NCBI RefSeq assembly: GCF_000473225.1
Contig: NZ_KI421509.1
Location: forward strand, 4,362-68,361
Direction: 5' to 3'
Source of the DNA: Sedimentitalea nanhaiensis DSM 24252
GTDB lineage: Bacteria > Pseudomonadota > Alphaproteobacteria > Rhodobacterales > Rhodobacteraceae
DNA length: 64,000 nt
The notes beneath the pieces are model-generated. The model saw only the letters and a list, made by a program, of their open reading frames with translations. It was not told the origin of the DNA and searched no databases. Positions 1 through 12,050 of this stretch are shown here, piece by piece. Positions within the stretch are counted from its first letter, which is position 1. The number at the start of each line of letters is the position of its first letter. Made by a program: the position numbers and the translations under genes.

Positions 1-63
1 CTGCTGGCAGAACAGATGCTGGATAACGCCATGCTGAAGGATGTGAACTCAAAAAAATGGTGA
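1..63 (+). CDS. IS3 transposase OrfA, C-terminal end (partial)
   Basis: Frame 1 is open from the window edge and ends in VNSKKW before TGA at 61-63. OrfA of IS3 elements is a small helix-turn-helix protein that binds the terminal repeats. Here only about 20 residues are visible, so the identity rests on its position before orfB and on the A7 slippery run (51-57), where ribosomes can shift -1 to make the OrfAB transposase. Confidence 0.7.
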   Translation: MLAEQMLDNAMLKDVNSKKW

Positions 64-896
64 CGCCCGCGGCAAAGCGGAAAGCGGTGGTTCATCTTTG
101 TGATCAGCACGGGGTGAGCCAGCGGCGGGCGTGCGATGTGTTGGACGTGGATCGGTCGAGTGTGCGGTATCGCAGCATCCGACCAGATGATGCTGACCTG
201 CGCAAAGCCATGAAGGATGTGGCTGCTGAACGTCGGCGCTTCGGTTACAGGCGCATACACATCATGCTGGAGCGTCAAGGCATCTACATGAACCAGAAGA
301 AGCTGCGGCGTTTGTATCGCGAAGAAGGGCTCCAGGTGCGTAAGCGTGGTGGCCGGAAACGCGCCCTGGGCACGCGCCGCCCGATGATCGTGCCAGAGAC
401 CATCAATGAGCGTTGGAGCCTGGATTTCGTTTCGGACGCGTTCACAGATGGACGCAGGTTCCGCGTTCGGGCGATGGTAGATGATTTTAGCCGTGAATGT
501 TTGGCTCTTGTTCCGGATACATCGCTGTCGGGCGCGCGGCTGACGCGTGAATTGGACGCTATCATTCAGGTGCGCGGAATGCCGAAGACAATTGTCAGCG
601 ACAACGGGACCGAAATGACCAGTTCAGCGGTTTTGAAATGGTGCCAGAAAACAAAGATCGACTGGCATTACATCGCTCCAGGAAAGCCAACACAGAACGC
701 TTTCATCGAGAGTTTCAACGGCAGTTTCCGCGATGAGTGCTTGAACGAGACGCTGTTCTCGTCCCTCGCAGACGCCAGATCAGAGATCAAAAAATGGAAG
801 GAGGATTACAACCGAAACCGGCCGCATTCGTCGCTGGCAAATCTCACGCCGAACGAGTTCGCAGACAAAATGACGTTGCAAAAGCAGGCCGCATGA
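57..896 (+). CDS. IS3-family transposase OrfB (DDE integrase domain)
   Basis: This 279-residue protein is the catalytic half of an IS3 transposase. An N-terminal helical region (about 1-60) carries the SQRRACDVL motif, followed by an HTH_21-like segment ([10 protein letters not shown]) and the rve integrase core. The DDE residues are visible as Asp in WSLDFVSD, Asp in IVSDNGTEM and Glu in [13 protein letters not shown], and the end with [11 protein letters not shown] is typical. The listed ATG lies inside the A-run, so the main product is probably an OrfAB fusion made by frameshifting. All catalytic residues are present, so the copy may be active. Confidence 0.92.
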   Translation: MVTPAAKRKAVVHLCDQHGVSQRRACDVLDVDRSSVRYRSIRPDDADLRKAMKDVAAERRRFGYRRIHIMLERQGIYMNQKKLRRLYREEGLQVRKRGGRKRALGTRRPMIVPETINERWSLDFVSDAFTDGRRFRVRAMVDDFSRECLALVPDTSLSGARLTRELDAIIQVRGMPKTIVSDNGTEMTSSAVLKWCQKTKIDWHYIAPGKPTQNAFIESFNGSFRDECLNETLFSSLADARSEIKKWKEDYNRNRPHSSLANLTPNEFADKMTLQKQAA

Positions 897-968
897 GGCC
901 AGAAAACAAAACCCGGATTCTCCCAAAGGCTGGAGGAGAGATGGGTCTCAGGTCAAGAGGGCAGCGGC

Positions 969-1355
969 ATGAGCATTCACGACGCAAAAATCCTCAAGGC
1001 TGCAATGCAGATTGTGGAGGAATCCGACAACTGGGGCGAGGCTACGATTGAGTTGAATGGTCATCATATCAACCTGAATGACTTCTTCGACCAAGACATG
1101 CTGAGTGTGTTGGCTCTTCACAAGCCGACGCTGGAGAAGCTCAATGACTTGGCATCGCAGCTATCGGGCATCCTTGAAGACCTCCGGGAGAAGCCACCAA
1201 TGACTGACGACATGGCGCTTCGAACGGTCGAAGCGGCGAAGGACAAGATCAATGAGTACGTCGATCTACGTTTCGTGACCGACATCGTTCGCGATGAGAA
1301 GGGCTACCTCGGCTTCTGCTATGATCCTGAACGCTTCGCGCGCATGAGAAACTGA
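969..1355 (+). CDS. hypothetical protein, 128 aa
   Basis: I do not recognise a family. The product is soluble, rich in acidic residues and mostly helical by eye (NDLASQLSGILEDL), with no signal peptide, membrane segment or cysteine cluster. The start codon lies only 13 bp beyond the IS3 right end, so its natural promoter has probably been displaced and expression may depend on the IS. The 5' part could also have been lost by the insertion. It is followed by a hairpin with 7-bp arms (1367-1373 and 1393-1399) without a T-tract. Confidence 0.55.
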   Translation: MSIHDAKILKAAMQIVEESDNWGEATIELNGHHINLNDFFDQDMLSVLALHKPTLEKLNDLASQLSGILEDLREKPPMTDDMALRTVEAAKDKINEYVDLRFVTDIVRDEKGYLGFCYDPERFARMRN

Positions 1356-1412
1356 AAGCTAAGCCAGCTCTGCCTAATGTTGTAGAGTTGTTGCAGAGCC
1401 TACGAAAAAGAC

Positions 1413-1438
1413 AAAGGCCGCTCATCAAAGCGGCCTTT
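1413..1438 (-). terminator. intrinsic terminator after tRNA-Asn
   Basis: Perfect 9-bp arms AAAGGCCGC (1413-1421) and GCGGCCTTT (1430-1438) surround an 8-nt loop. On the minus strand the stem is followed by a T-rich stretch, so it serves the tRNA-Asn gene. Confidence 0.8.
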
Positions 1439-1464
1439 ATGCCTTTGATCTCGTTGTGAGATTT

Positions 1465-1539
1465 TGGCTCCGGCGGTAGGGATCGAACCTACGACCAATT
1501 GATTAACAGTCAACTGCTCTACCGCTGAGCTACGCCGGA
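1465..1539 (-). tRNA. tRNA-Asn (GTT)
   Basis: The minus strand reads TCCGGCGTAGCTCAGCGG at the 5' end, an anticodon stem-loop TTGACTGTTAATCAA giving anticodon GTT, the T-arm GGTTCGATCCC and an acceptor strand CGCCGGA-G followed by encoded CCA. The acceptor stem pairs TCCGGCG with CGCCGGA. The gene is 75 nt including CCA and has its own terminator downstream. Confidence 0.97.
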
Positions 1540-1617
1540 ACGGTGTCGGGCATATAGCAAGCTGGTTTTGCCCAGTCCAGTGACATTCGTCCGAAAAACC
1601 ATAAATTTTGCCATGTC

Positions 1618-2535
1618 TCATTCGACACGGTAAAATATCGATGCGGCCGATAGATCGGTCTGTGGTGCGGTTAAATTTTTTCCCATTAAATCAATGAGGT
1701 GGGCGAGTACGTTTCGCTCTGCGGCAGGCAGAAGCGCGGGTGGGGTATCGGTGTAGATCTGCTCTGCAAGTGCACGCGCGGTGGCCGGTCCGGTCGAGAG
1801 CGCCTGAAGGATCGCGGTTTCGCGGCTGAGGCGGTGGGTGATCAGCCAGTCCAGCCGCGCGCCAGGGTCTTTGATGGGGGCTCCATGTCCGGGATGAAAC
1901 ACGCGCCAGTTGTGCTTTTGCAACTGGCGGCAGGAGGCCATGAAGTCCGTAAGATCGCCATCTGGCGGCGACACCAGAGAACTGGCCCAGCCCATGACAT
2001 GATCGGCGGTGAAACAGGCGTCGTGCCAGCCAAGCGCGATATGGTTTCCCAGATGACCAGGGGTATGGATCACGTCGAGCTGCCAGCCGTCACCCTGGAT
2101 GATTGCCCCGTCCGCGACCGTTTGATCAGGCTGAAATCCCATGTCTATACCCTCGCCGCCGCCTGCCATTCCGCTGGCTGCGAGGTCGCTCATCACCTTG
2201 CTGCGGCCGGCCTGGGGACCGCCGAAGGCAAGGACGGGTGCCCCGGTGCGTGCGCTCAGGTCGCTGGCCAGTGGCGAGTGATCGAGGTGGGAATGGGTCA
2301 CGATGATATGGCTGATACGCTGGCCCGGTTCGAGCGCCGCGAGAATCGCGTCAAGATGAACCGGATCGGCAGGGCCGGGGTCGATGACTGCAAGATCTCG
2401 CGTGCCCAACAGATAGGTGTTGGTGCCGCGATAGGTCATCGGAGATGGGTTGGGCGCAAGAATGCGCCGCAGTCCGGGTTCCAGTTGAAGTGCCGCACCG
2501 GCGGGCGGGTTGAAATCGTCTGGGGGCAGGGGCAT
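1618..2535 (-). CDS. MBL-fold metallo-hydrolase (LACTB2-like)
   Basis: A 305-residue metallo-beta-lactamase-fold hydrolase. The metal motif THSHLDHS (HxHxDH) is clear, followed by HTPGHLGNH, FTADHVMGW and FHPGHG, which supply the remaining His and Asp ligands for a binuclear zinc site. A C-terminal winged-helix segment of about 70 residues is typical of LACTB2-like members, several of which act on RNA or thioesters; the substrate here cannot be told. The start at 2535 is preferred over an in-frame ATG at 2550 because GAGGAA precedes it. Only 40 bp separate it from the divergent kinase gene. Confidence 0.88.
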   Translation of the reverse strand: MPLPPDDFNPPAGAALQLEPGLRRILAPNPSPMTYRGTNTYLLGTRDLAVIDPGPADPVHLDAILAALEPGQRISHIIVTHSHLDHSPLASDLSARTGAPVLAFGGPQAGRSKVMSDLAASGMAGGGEGIDMGFQPDQTVADGAIIQGDGWQLDVIHTPGHLGNHIALGWHDACFTADHVMGWASSLVSPPDGDLTDFMASCRQLQKHNWRVFHPGHGAPIKDPGARLDWLITHRLSRETAILQALSTGPATARALAEQIYTDTPPALLPAAERNVLAHLIDLMGKNLTAPQTDLSAASIFYRVE

Positions 2536-2575
2536 TGCTCTTCCTCTCATCGCGGCGGCCCGCTAGGCTTGGCGC

Positions 2576-3895
2576 ATGTTTTTTCAATGGCTCAAACACT
2601 ATATGCCGCGCAGTTTGTACGGACGTGCGGCCCTGATCCTGATCGTACCGGTTGTCAGCGTGCAGTTGGTTGTTTCGATTGCCTTTGTGCAGAAACATCT
2701 GGAAAATGTCACGACCCAGATGTCCGAAACGTTGTTGCGCGAACTGGATGTCATTGCCAGTCAGATGGTGCAGGCCACCACGACCGATGAAGCGTTGATT
2801 CAGATGCAGCCCTATATGTCGGCCTTCCAAATGGATGTGACCTTTGTGTCCGAGGCCGAGGTGCCGGCCAAAGACTATTTGCGTTGGTACGATTTTTCGG
2901 CTGGCATCGTTCGGGATACGGTCCGGGCCGAAGTGCCGAGCACGCTGGCGACGGCGTTTCCGGACAACCGATCCGTGCAATTGTATCTGGATTCGCATCT
3001 CGGGCCGACACGGATCAGTTTTGCACGGGGACGGGTGGCGGTGACGAATCCGCATCAGCTGATCGTGACGATGGCGTTCTTTGGCGCGCTTATGACGGTG
3101 ATCGCATTTTTATACATGCGCAATCAGCTGCGCCCGATTACCCGCCTGGCCGATGCGGCGCAGGCGTTCGGGCGCGGGCGCACGGTTCCCTATACGCCGT
3201 CCGGCGCGACCGAGGTGCGTGCGGCGGGCGGTGCGTTTCTGGATATGCGCGCACGGATCGAACGGCAGATCGAGCAGCGCACGTTGATGCTGTCCGGTGT
3301 CAGCCACGATTTGCGCACGCCACTGACCCGTCTCAGGCTGGGGCTGGCGATGATCGACGAGGATGACGCAGAGCCGCTGTTGCGTGACGTGGACGAGATG
3401 CAGCGGTTGCTGGACGCGTTTCTGGATTTTTCCAGCGGCTTGGCCGAGGGTGACCCCGAAGAGGTCGATCCGTTGGAATTTGTGCGCCTGATCGTCGAGG
3501 ATGCGCAACGTGCAGGCAACCCGATTGAACTGACCCAGGCGAGCGGTGAGGGAACCATCATGCTGCGTCCGGTCGCAATTCGCCGGGCGTTGGAAAACCT
3601 GTTGAACAATGCGGTGCGCTACGGAACCCGCGCCGAGGTTTCCGTGGTGCTTAGCGAAAAATCCCTTCGCATTCGGGTCGAGGATGACGGGCCGGGCATT
3701 CCCATCGACCGGCGCGGTGAATCGATCAAGCCTTTTGCCCGGCTGGATCCGGCGCGCAATCAGGACAAGGGCAGCGGCGTAGGCCTGGGGCTGGCCATCG
3801 TGACCGATGTGGCGCGCGCCCATGGCGGTGTACTGCGTCTGGGCGAAAGCGAGACGCTGGGCGGGTTGAGCGCGGATATCGTGATTGCGCGCTAG
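2576..3895 (+). CDS. EnvZ-like sensor histidine kinase
   Basis: A 439-residue membrane sensor kinase. Transmembrane segment 1 is at about residues 18-38, a periplasmic sensor region of roughly 120 residues follows, transmembrane segment 2 is at about 161-181, then a HAMP linker (LRPITRLADAAQAFG). The phosphoacceptor is His244 in GVSHDLRTPLTRLRLG. The ATPase boxes are NLLNNAVRYG (N), VEDDGPGIP (G1) and GSGVGLGLAIV (G2). The layout matches EnvZ-type kinases that phosphorylate OmpR-family regulators. No response regulator gene is adjacent, so the partner lies elsewhere. Confidence 0.9.
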   Translation: MFFQWLKHYMPRSLYGRAALILIVPVVSVQLVVSIAFVQKHLENVTTQMSETLLRELDVIASQMVQATTTDEALIQMQPYMSAFQMDVTFVSEAEVPAKDYLRWYDFSAGIVRDTVRAEVPSTLATAFPDNRSVQLYLDSHLGPTRISFARGRVAVTNPHQLIVTMAFFGALMTVIAFLYMRNQLRPITRLADAAQAFGRGRTVPYTPSGATEVRAAGGAFLDMRARIERQIEQRTLMLSGVSHDLRTPLTRLRLGLAMIDEDDAEPLLRDVDEMQRLLDAFLDFSSGLAEGDPEEVDPLEFVRLIVEDAQRAGNPIELTQASGEGTIMLRPVAIRRALENLLNNAVRYGTRAEVSVVLSEKSLRIRVEDDGPGIPIDRRGESIKPFARLDPARNQDKGSGVGLGLAIVTDVARAHGGVLRLGESETLGGLSADIVIAR

Positions 3896-3908
3896 ATTTT
3901 CGGGCGTT

Positions 3909-4715
3909 TCATCCGTCGATGCGCGCCGCCATGATTGCAATTGCCTTTTGATAGACGCTGGCGGCGTTCCACTGCTGGATCACTGCAAAGTTCGGCTGGC
4001 CTTCTTGATACCCCTGGCCGGGTTTCCAGCCCTTTTGGCGCAGAAAGTTTGCGGTCGAGGCCAGCGCATCGGTGACATTGTAAAAATCGACCTTACCGTC
4101 GCCGGTGGCATCCACCCCATAGGTCAGCGCATTGCCGGGCAGGAACTGGGTATGCCCCAGCTCACCGTGTTTGGCCCCCAGAGTTGCGGTGGTCAGCGTT
4201 CCCTGATCGACGAGCTTCAGCGCCCCGATGGCATGGGGAATAAAGAATTCCGAGCGTCGGCAATCATAGGCCAATGTGGTGATCGCCGACACCACCTGGC
4301 TGTCGCCCATAAAGCCGCCAAAGGCGGTTTCCATACCGTGGATTGAAATCAGAACGCCCGCCGGGACGCCGTATTGGCGCTCAAGCGTGGCATAGAAACC
4401 GGGGTTACGAGCCTTGCGTTTGCGACCCTGGGCCACAATCGTGTTGGCCCCGCGCACCTGCATGAACTTGTCCAGCGAATATTTGAACGACTTCTGGTTG
4501 CGATCCGCCGCGATGGTCCGGGTTGCATATTTTGCCTGAGACAGGGCCTGAAGCCCCTTTTTCTTGACACCGGACTTCTGGGCCTGCCGCGCGAAATCGG
4601 CCTTCCAGCTTTCAAAACCAGCGCTGGTATTGCCGCAGCTCGCGGCAGCGGGTTGGGCGAGGTGAAAAGCGAGCGTGGTCGCGAGCGCCAGCCGGGGCAG
4701 GGACGGGAATTTCAT
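3909..4715 (-). CDS. lytic murein transglycosylase, MltB/SLT2-like
   Basis: A 268-residue exported peptidoglycan lyase. An N-terminal signal peptide (about residues 1-25, ending QPAAA) is followed by the SLT_2 domain. The motif GMETAFGGFMGDS carries the candidate catalytic glutamate, and LAYDCRRSEFF, LGHTQFLPG and VDFYNVTDALASTANFL are typical MltB-family blocks. The enzyme would cleave the MurNAc-GlcNAc bond to give 1,6-anhydro ends. No peptidoglycan-binding domain follows, so this is the short form. It converges with the kinase gene, with 13 bp between their ends. Confidence 0.9.
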   Translation of the reverse strand: MKFPSLPRLALATTLAFHLAQPAAASCGNTSAGFESWKADFARQAQKSGVKKKGLQALSQAKYATRTIAADRNQKSFKYSLDKFMQVRGANTIVAQGRKRKARNPGFYATLERQYGVPAGVLISIHGMETAFGGFMGDSQVVSAITTLAYDCRRSEFFIPHAIGALKLVDQGTLTTATLGAKHGELGHTQFLPGNALTYGVDATGDGKVDFYNVTDALASTANFLRQKGWKPGQGYQEGQPNFAVIQQWNAASVYQKAIAIMAARIDG

Positions 4716-4811
4716 GGCGCGGCAAGCTCCTTGCAGGGTCGTGGGTGTGGCCCGCCGGAGGTTCGGGTCCCGAACACCGGTGGGCGAGTGACGCGGCGGA
4801 CGCGCCGCCGC

Positions 4812-5801
4812 CTACAGAATGAAGTCTGACGTGGTCAGATGCAACGTGTCCAATACCAGAAAACGCAGATCGCCTGTTCCGTCACCATCCACATCCAGCA
4901 TCACCCGCGCCGTGCCGCTGTTCAGCACGGAAAACCGCAATTCGACATCGCCGGTGGCGGAGAAGACCCGGTCGCCGACAAATGCGATGTCGGTGGACAT
5001 TTGGCTCAGGTCGATCCGGTCGACACCGGGTTCGAAATTGAGGATCCGGTCAGAGGGCGCGTCTGCGGCAGAGTCCGCGACGGCACGAAAGACAAACACG
5101 TCTGCACCGGTTCCGCCCCACAGCCTGTCGTGCCCATGCCCGCCGATGATCTGGTCCTGGCCGGGGCCGCCGCGCAGGTTATCATCTCCGCCGTTGCCAC
5201 CCAGGCCGTTCAGCTGGTCGTTGCCATCGTTGCCGCGAAATTTGTCGTTCTGGTTGGCACCGGTCAGCGTGTCATTTCCAAGCCCGCCCCGCACCACCTT
5301 GGGTGCTTCGACGCTGCCCACCCGCGCATCGCCGAAGGCGGTGAAAATGTCATCAAAGTTGCTCATGGTGACAATTCCGCGGATTATTCCGTGGTTTTCG
5401 ACGTGGTCGCCGCTTTTGAACCAATCACCGGTATTGTCTCCGGTCTGCAGTGCGCCGAAAATTTTACCCGTGTTGATCACCTGATCCACGCCGTGACCCA
5501 AAACCACGTCGCCCTTCAATGTACCCGAGTTGGTGATCAAACTTGTCACGTTGCTGAGGCTGTAAATCGAATAGTCACGGCCTTGGATTGTTCCGGAATT
5601 GTCAATGTGGCGCGCGAAGTAAAATGCTCCATCATCGGTGATGTCATAGAGTGTAAACGCGTCCTTTGTACCCGTCAGCAATAGACCGGTTTTGATCTGC
5701 CCCTTTGGTCCATCGATTTCATATCCAAGAATACGGTAAGCGTTCTCGAATACTCCGCGATATGCATATTCGATGCTGCCGCTGTCGGATTGTGTGGTCA
5801 C
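4812..5801 (-). CDS. RTX calcium-binding protein (type I secreted)
   Basis: A 329-residue protein without a signal peptide. Residues 1-165 are rich in short beta-like units (for example VTSLITNSGTLKGDVVLG, IFGALQTGDNTGD), suggestive of a solenoid. Then come about five glycine/aspartate nonapeptide repeats (GGLGNDTLTG, GNDGNDQLNG, GHGHDRLWGG) that bind calcium, and a C-terminal block ADVFVFRA...FEPGVDRIDLS found in serralysin-like type I secretion substrates. No ABC exporter genes are nearby. No catalytic domain is recognisable, so it may be an adhesive or surface protein. About 240 bp of sequence upstream holds no other gene. Confidence 0.8.
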   Translation of the reverse strand: MTTQSDSGSIEYAYRGVFENAYRILGYEIDGPKGQIKTGLLLTGTKDAFTLYDITDDGAFYFARHIDNSGTIQGRDYSIYSLSNVTSLITNSGTLKGDVVLGHGVDQVINTGKIFGALQTGDNTGDWFKSGDHVENHGIIRGIVTMSNFDDIFTAFGDARVGSVEAPKVVRGGLGNDTLTGANQNDKFRGNDGNDQLNGLGGNGGDDNLRGGPGQDQIIGGHGHDRLWGGTGADVFVFRAVADSAADAPSDRILNFEPGVDRIDLSQMSTDIAFVGDRVFSATGDVELRFSVLNSGTARVMLDVDGDGTGDLRFLVLDTLHLTTSDFIL

Positions 5802-6041
5802 GTCGATCTTCGGCGGGTTTTACAGAGGATCCACCATAGTAAAACATACGCAAATGGCAGGGGGGATGGGATAAAAGGGAGAAACTGAAGAGCTATCTTT
5901 CGCGACCTCCGCGACTTCACCCGTCGGCTCTGACAATCCACCCATCGTCCACAAACCCCATCACTTGTTAAAAATACCGCTCAAATATTATTCGTTGGCC
6001 ACCGGCTTGTCTATCGCGACGCCGGATGCCGTGGGGGAATG

Positions 6042-6070
6042 AAAAAGGGCGCCCCGGTGCCGGGACGCCC
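6042..6070 (-). terminator. intrinsic terminator after glnA
   Basis: A stem pairs 6047-6056 with 6061-6070 (one mismatch) around a 4-nt loop. On the minus strand it is followed directly by five T (6042-6046), so it ends the glnB-glnA transcript. Confidence 0.85.
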
Positions 6071-6091
6071 ATCTGTCATCTGATCGTTGGA

Positions 6092-7498
6092 TCAGCAGCT
6101 GTAGTACATGCCGAACTCGACCGGATGCGGCGTGTGCTCGTACTGGTGGACTTCTTCCATCTTCAGTTCGATGTAGCCCTCGATCTGATGCTTGGTGAAC
6201 ACGTCACCCTGCAGCAGGAAGTCGTGATCGGCCGCCAGTGCATCCAGCGCCTCGCGCAGGCTGCCACAGACAGTGGGGATGCCTTTCAGCTCTTCGGCGG
6301 GCAGGTCATAGAGGTTCTTGTCCATCGCCTCGCCCGGATCGATCTTGTTCTTGATCCCGTCCAGACCGGCCATCAGCAGGGCGGCAAAGCACAGATAGGG
6401 GTTGGCGCTGGGATCGGGAAAGCGGGCTTCGACGCGCTTGGCCTTGGGGCTTTCGGTCCACGGAATGCGCACACAGCCCGACCGGTTGCGGGCGGAATAG
6501 GCGCGCAGAACCGGGGCTTCGAAACCGGGGATCAGACGCTTGTAGCTGTTGGTGCCCGGGTTGGTAAAGGCGTTCAGCGTCTTGGCGTGTTTCAGGATGC
6601 CGCCGATGAAATACAGCGCTTCCTGGGACAGATCGGCATATTTATCGCCTGCAAACAGCGGCTTGCCGTCTTTCCAGATCGACATGTTCACATGCATGCC
6701 GGACCCGTTGTCGCCATAGATCGGCTTGGGCATGAAAGTGGCTGACTTGCCATAGGCGTGGGCCACGTTGTGGATCACGTACTTGTATTTCTGCATCTCG
6801 TCCGCCTGAGTGGTCAGGGTGCCAAAGATCAGGCCAAGTTCGTGCTGGCAGGACGCGACCTCGTGGTGGTGCTTGTCCACCTTCATGCCCAGACGCTTCA
6901 TGGTGGACAGCATTTCGCTGCGCAGGTCCTGGGCTTCGTCGGTCGGGTTGACCGGGAAATAGCCGCCCTTCAGGCCCGGGCGGTGACCCATGTTGCCCAT
7001 TTCGTATTCGGTGTCGGTGTTCCACGAGGCGTCGGTGGCATCGACCTCATAGGAGACCTTGTTGATGCTGTTGGAAAACCGCACGTCGTCAAACAGAAAG
7101 AACTCGGCTTCGGGGCCGAAATAGGCCACATCGCCGATGCCCGAAGAGACCAGATAGGCTTCGGCTTTCTCGGCGGTGCCACGCGGGTCGCGCTCGTAGG
7201 GTTCACCGGTGTCCGGCTCGACCACGGAACAATGCACGCACAGGGTTTTCTCGGCGTAGAATGGATCGATATAGGCGCTGTCGGTGTCCATCATCAGCTT
7301 CATGTCGCTGGCTTCGATCGACTTCCAGCCGGCGATCGATGAGCCGTCGAACATGAACCCTTCTTCGATAAAGTCCTCGTCCACCAGATCGGATACGATG
7401 GTGACGTGCTGGAGTTTGCCGCGCGGATCGGTAAAGCGGATGTCGACGTATTCGACGTCTTCGTCCTTGATCGTTTTGAGAATCGCGTCCTTGCTCAT
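6092..7498 (-). CDS. glnA: type I glutamine synthetase
   Basis: A 468-residue dodecameric glutamine synthetase, the full usual length for GSI-beta enzymes. It makes glutamine from glutamate, ammonium and ATP. Signatures are [11 protein letters not shown] (N-terminal), [13 protein letters not shown] (metal-binding glutamates), [10 protein letters not shown] (ATP region), [10 protein letters not shown] and [10 protein letters not shown] (glutamate and phosphate site), and the adenylylation-site region LYDLPAEEL with Tyr. The gene follows glnB on the same strand with 35 bp between them, so it is co-transcribed and controlled at activity level by GlnE/GlnD-type modification. Confidence 0.97.
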   Translation of the reverse strand: MSKDAILKTIKDEDVEYVDIRFTDPRGKLQHVTIVSDLVDEDFIEEGFMFDGSSIAGWKSIEASDMKLMMDTDSAYIDPFYAEKTLCVHCSVVEPDTGEPYERDPRGTAEKAEAYLVSSGIGDVAYFGPEAEFFLFDDVRFSNSINKVSYEVDATDASWNTDTEYEMGNMGHRPGLKGGYFPVNPTDEAQDLRSEMLSTMKRLGMKVDKHHHEVASCQHELGLIFGTLTTQADEMQKYKYVIHNVAHAYGKSATFMPKPIYGDNGSGMHVNMSIWKDGKPLFAGDKYADLSQEALYFIGGILKHAKTLNAFTNPGTNSYKRLIPGFEAPVLRAYSARNRSGCVRIPWTESPKAKRVEARFPDPSANPYLCFAALLMAGLDGIKNKIDPGEAMDKNLYDLPAEELKGIPTVCGSLREALDALAADHDFLLQGDVFTKHQIEGYIELKMEEVHQYEHTPHPVEFGMYYSC

Positions 7499-7533
7499 TC
7501 CCTAAGTCCTCTTCTTGGAAACTGGTGGTGATA

Positions 7534-9626
<2,093 letters not shown>

Positions 9627-9747
9627 GCGCCGGACTGGAAATGGGCCGAAGGTGCGGTGCGTGCAGAATTCCCCTCGCATCCGCAAACAACCTTTGGTAA
9701 GCAGCGTGGACCCCACGGCGGCACTATGTTGCCGGGCGTGGAGATGT

Positions 9748-9831
9748 GCGGGTGTGGCGGAATTGGTAGACGCACCAGATTTAGGTTCTGGCGCCTTTGG
9801 CGTGGGGGTTCGAGTCCCTTCACCCGCACCA
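9748..9831 (+). tRNA. tRNA-Leu (TAG)
   Basis: Acceptor strands GCGGGTG and CACCCGC pair, the anticodon loop TTTAGGT gives anticodon TAG, a long variable arm (GCGCCTTTGGCGT) is present as in class II tRNAs, the T-arm is GGTTCGAGTCC, and CCA is encoded at 9829-9831. It is followed by TTTTTT. The accessory genes begin right after it, which suggests use as an insertion landmark. Confidence 0.97.
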
Positions 9832-9929
9832 TTTTTTACAACAAAAATTGGTAAATTACGGAGCTAATACGCCGTTCTACCCCCTCTAATGGATTTGATA
9901 GCCGATGCCTCTGTCGCTCGGCGTGGACT

Positions 9930-10093
9930 GCATGACGGGCGGATATCGCCTTTGCAACCTGGTCGAACGCTGTGTCGGCAAGCTCAAGAGCGCCCGCCGC
10001 GTCACTACGCGCTATGACAAGACTGCCGAGAGATTCCCCGGCCCCATAGACATTGCATCAATCCGCCTTCGGCTCCGTCTCTTGCCAACATGA
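9930..10093 (+). pseudogene. C-terminal relic of an IS5-family transposase
   Basis: The frame YRLCNLVERCVGKLKSARR, then VTTRYDKTAERF and IDIASIRLRLR before TGA matches the C-terminal 50 residues of IS5-family (IS427-type) transposases, which usually read YRLRNLVERCF-KLK, RRVATRYDKTAESF and IDIASIRLWLR. The DDE core upstream is missing, so only the last sixth of the gene survives. It lies about 100 bp downstream of tRNA-Leu. Confidence 0.75.
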
Positions 10094-10140
10094 CCCAGGA
10101 GCCATTCGCCAGCGTGTATACGTCGGCAGTCCCCAATCAG

Positions 10141-10170
10141 CAAAAACGGCCATACGGGTTTGATGGCCGT
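10141..10170 (-). terminator. intrinsic terminator after tmpB
   Basis: Perfect 8-bp arms ACGGCCAT (10146-10153) and ATGGCCGT (10163-10170) enclose a 9-nt loop. On the minus strand the stem is followed by TTTTTG. It ends the tmpA-tmpB transcript. Confidence 0.8.
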
Positions 10171-10174
10171 AATG

Positions 10175-10216
10175 CAGACATAGCTGGCCGGTTCCCGCCT
10201 GTCGGGCACTGGCCAG

Positions 10217-10225
<9 letters not shown>
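10175..10225. repeat. perfect 15-bp inverted repeat over the tmpB stop codon
   Basis: CAGACATAGCTGGCC (10175-10189) and its exact complement GGCCAGCTATGTCTG (10211-10225) are separated by 21 bp. The right arm contains the tmpB stop codon (10217-10219). It can form a long mRNA 3' hairpin just before the intrinsic terminator, perhaps protecting the message. A mobile-element end is a less likely alternative. Confidence 0.7.
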
Positions 10226-12015
<1,790 letters not shown>

Positions 12016-12050
12016 TTAGAAGTTATTAGACCAAGGCTTAGATCTTCTAA
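12016..12050. promoter_or_regulatory. candidate LysR operator between tmpA and the regulator gene
   Basis: The 97-bp divergent intergenic region holds TTAGAAG (12016-12022) and its complement CTTCTAA (12044-12050), plus a nested palindrome TTAGA-TCT-TCTAA (12038-12050) that touches the regulator start codon, and a TTAGA half-site copy near 12026. LysR-type proteins bind such dyads and repress their own gene while activating the divergent one. Confidence 0.5.

Larger units (their letters stand above)
1..955 (+). mobile_element. IS3-family insertion sequence, right part
   Basis: The element enters from the left window edge. It holds the last 20 codons of orfA, the complete orfB transposase, and a right terminal repeat ending in GGGTCTCAGGTCA at 943-955, whose complement starts TGACCTGAGACCC as is usual for IS3-family ends. 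OrfA and orfB overlap across a run of seven A at 51-57, the classical slippery site for programmed -1 frameshifting. The left end and target duplication lie outside the window, so completeness cannot be judged, but everything visible is undamaged. Confidence 0.85.
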
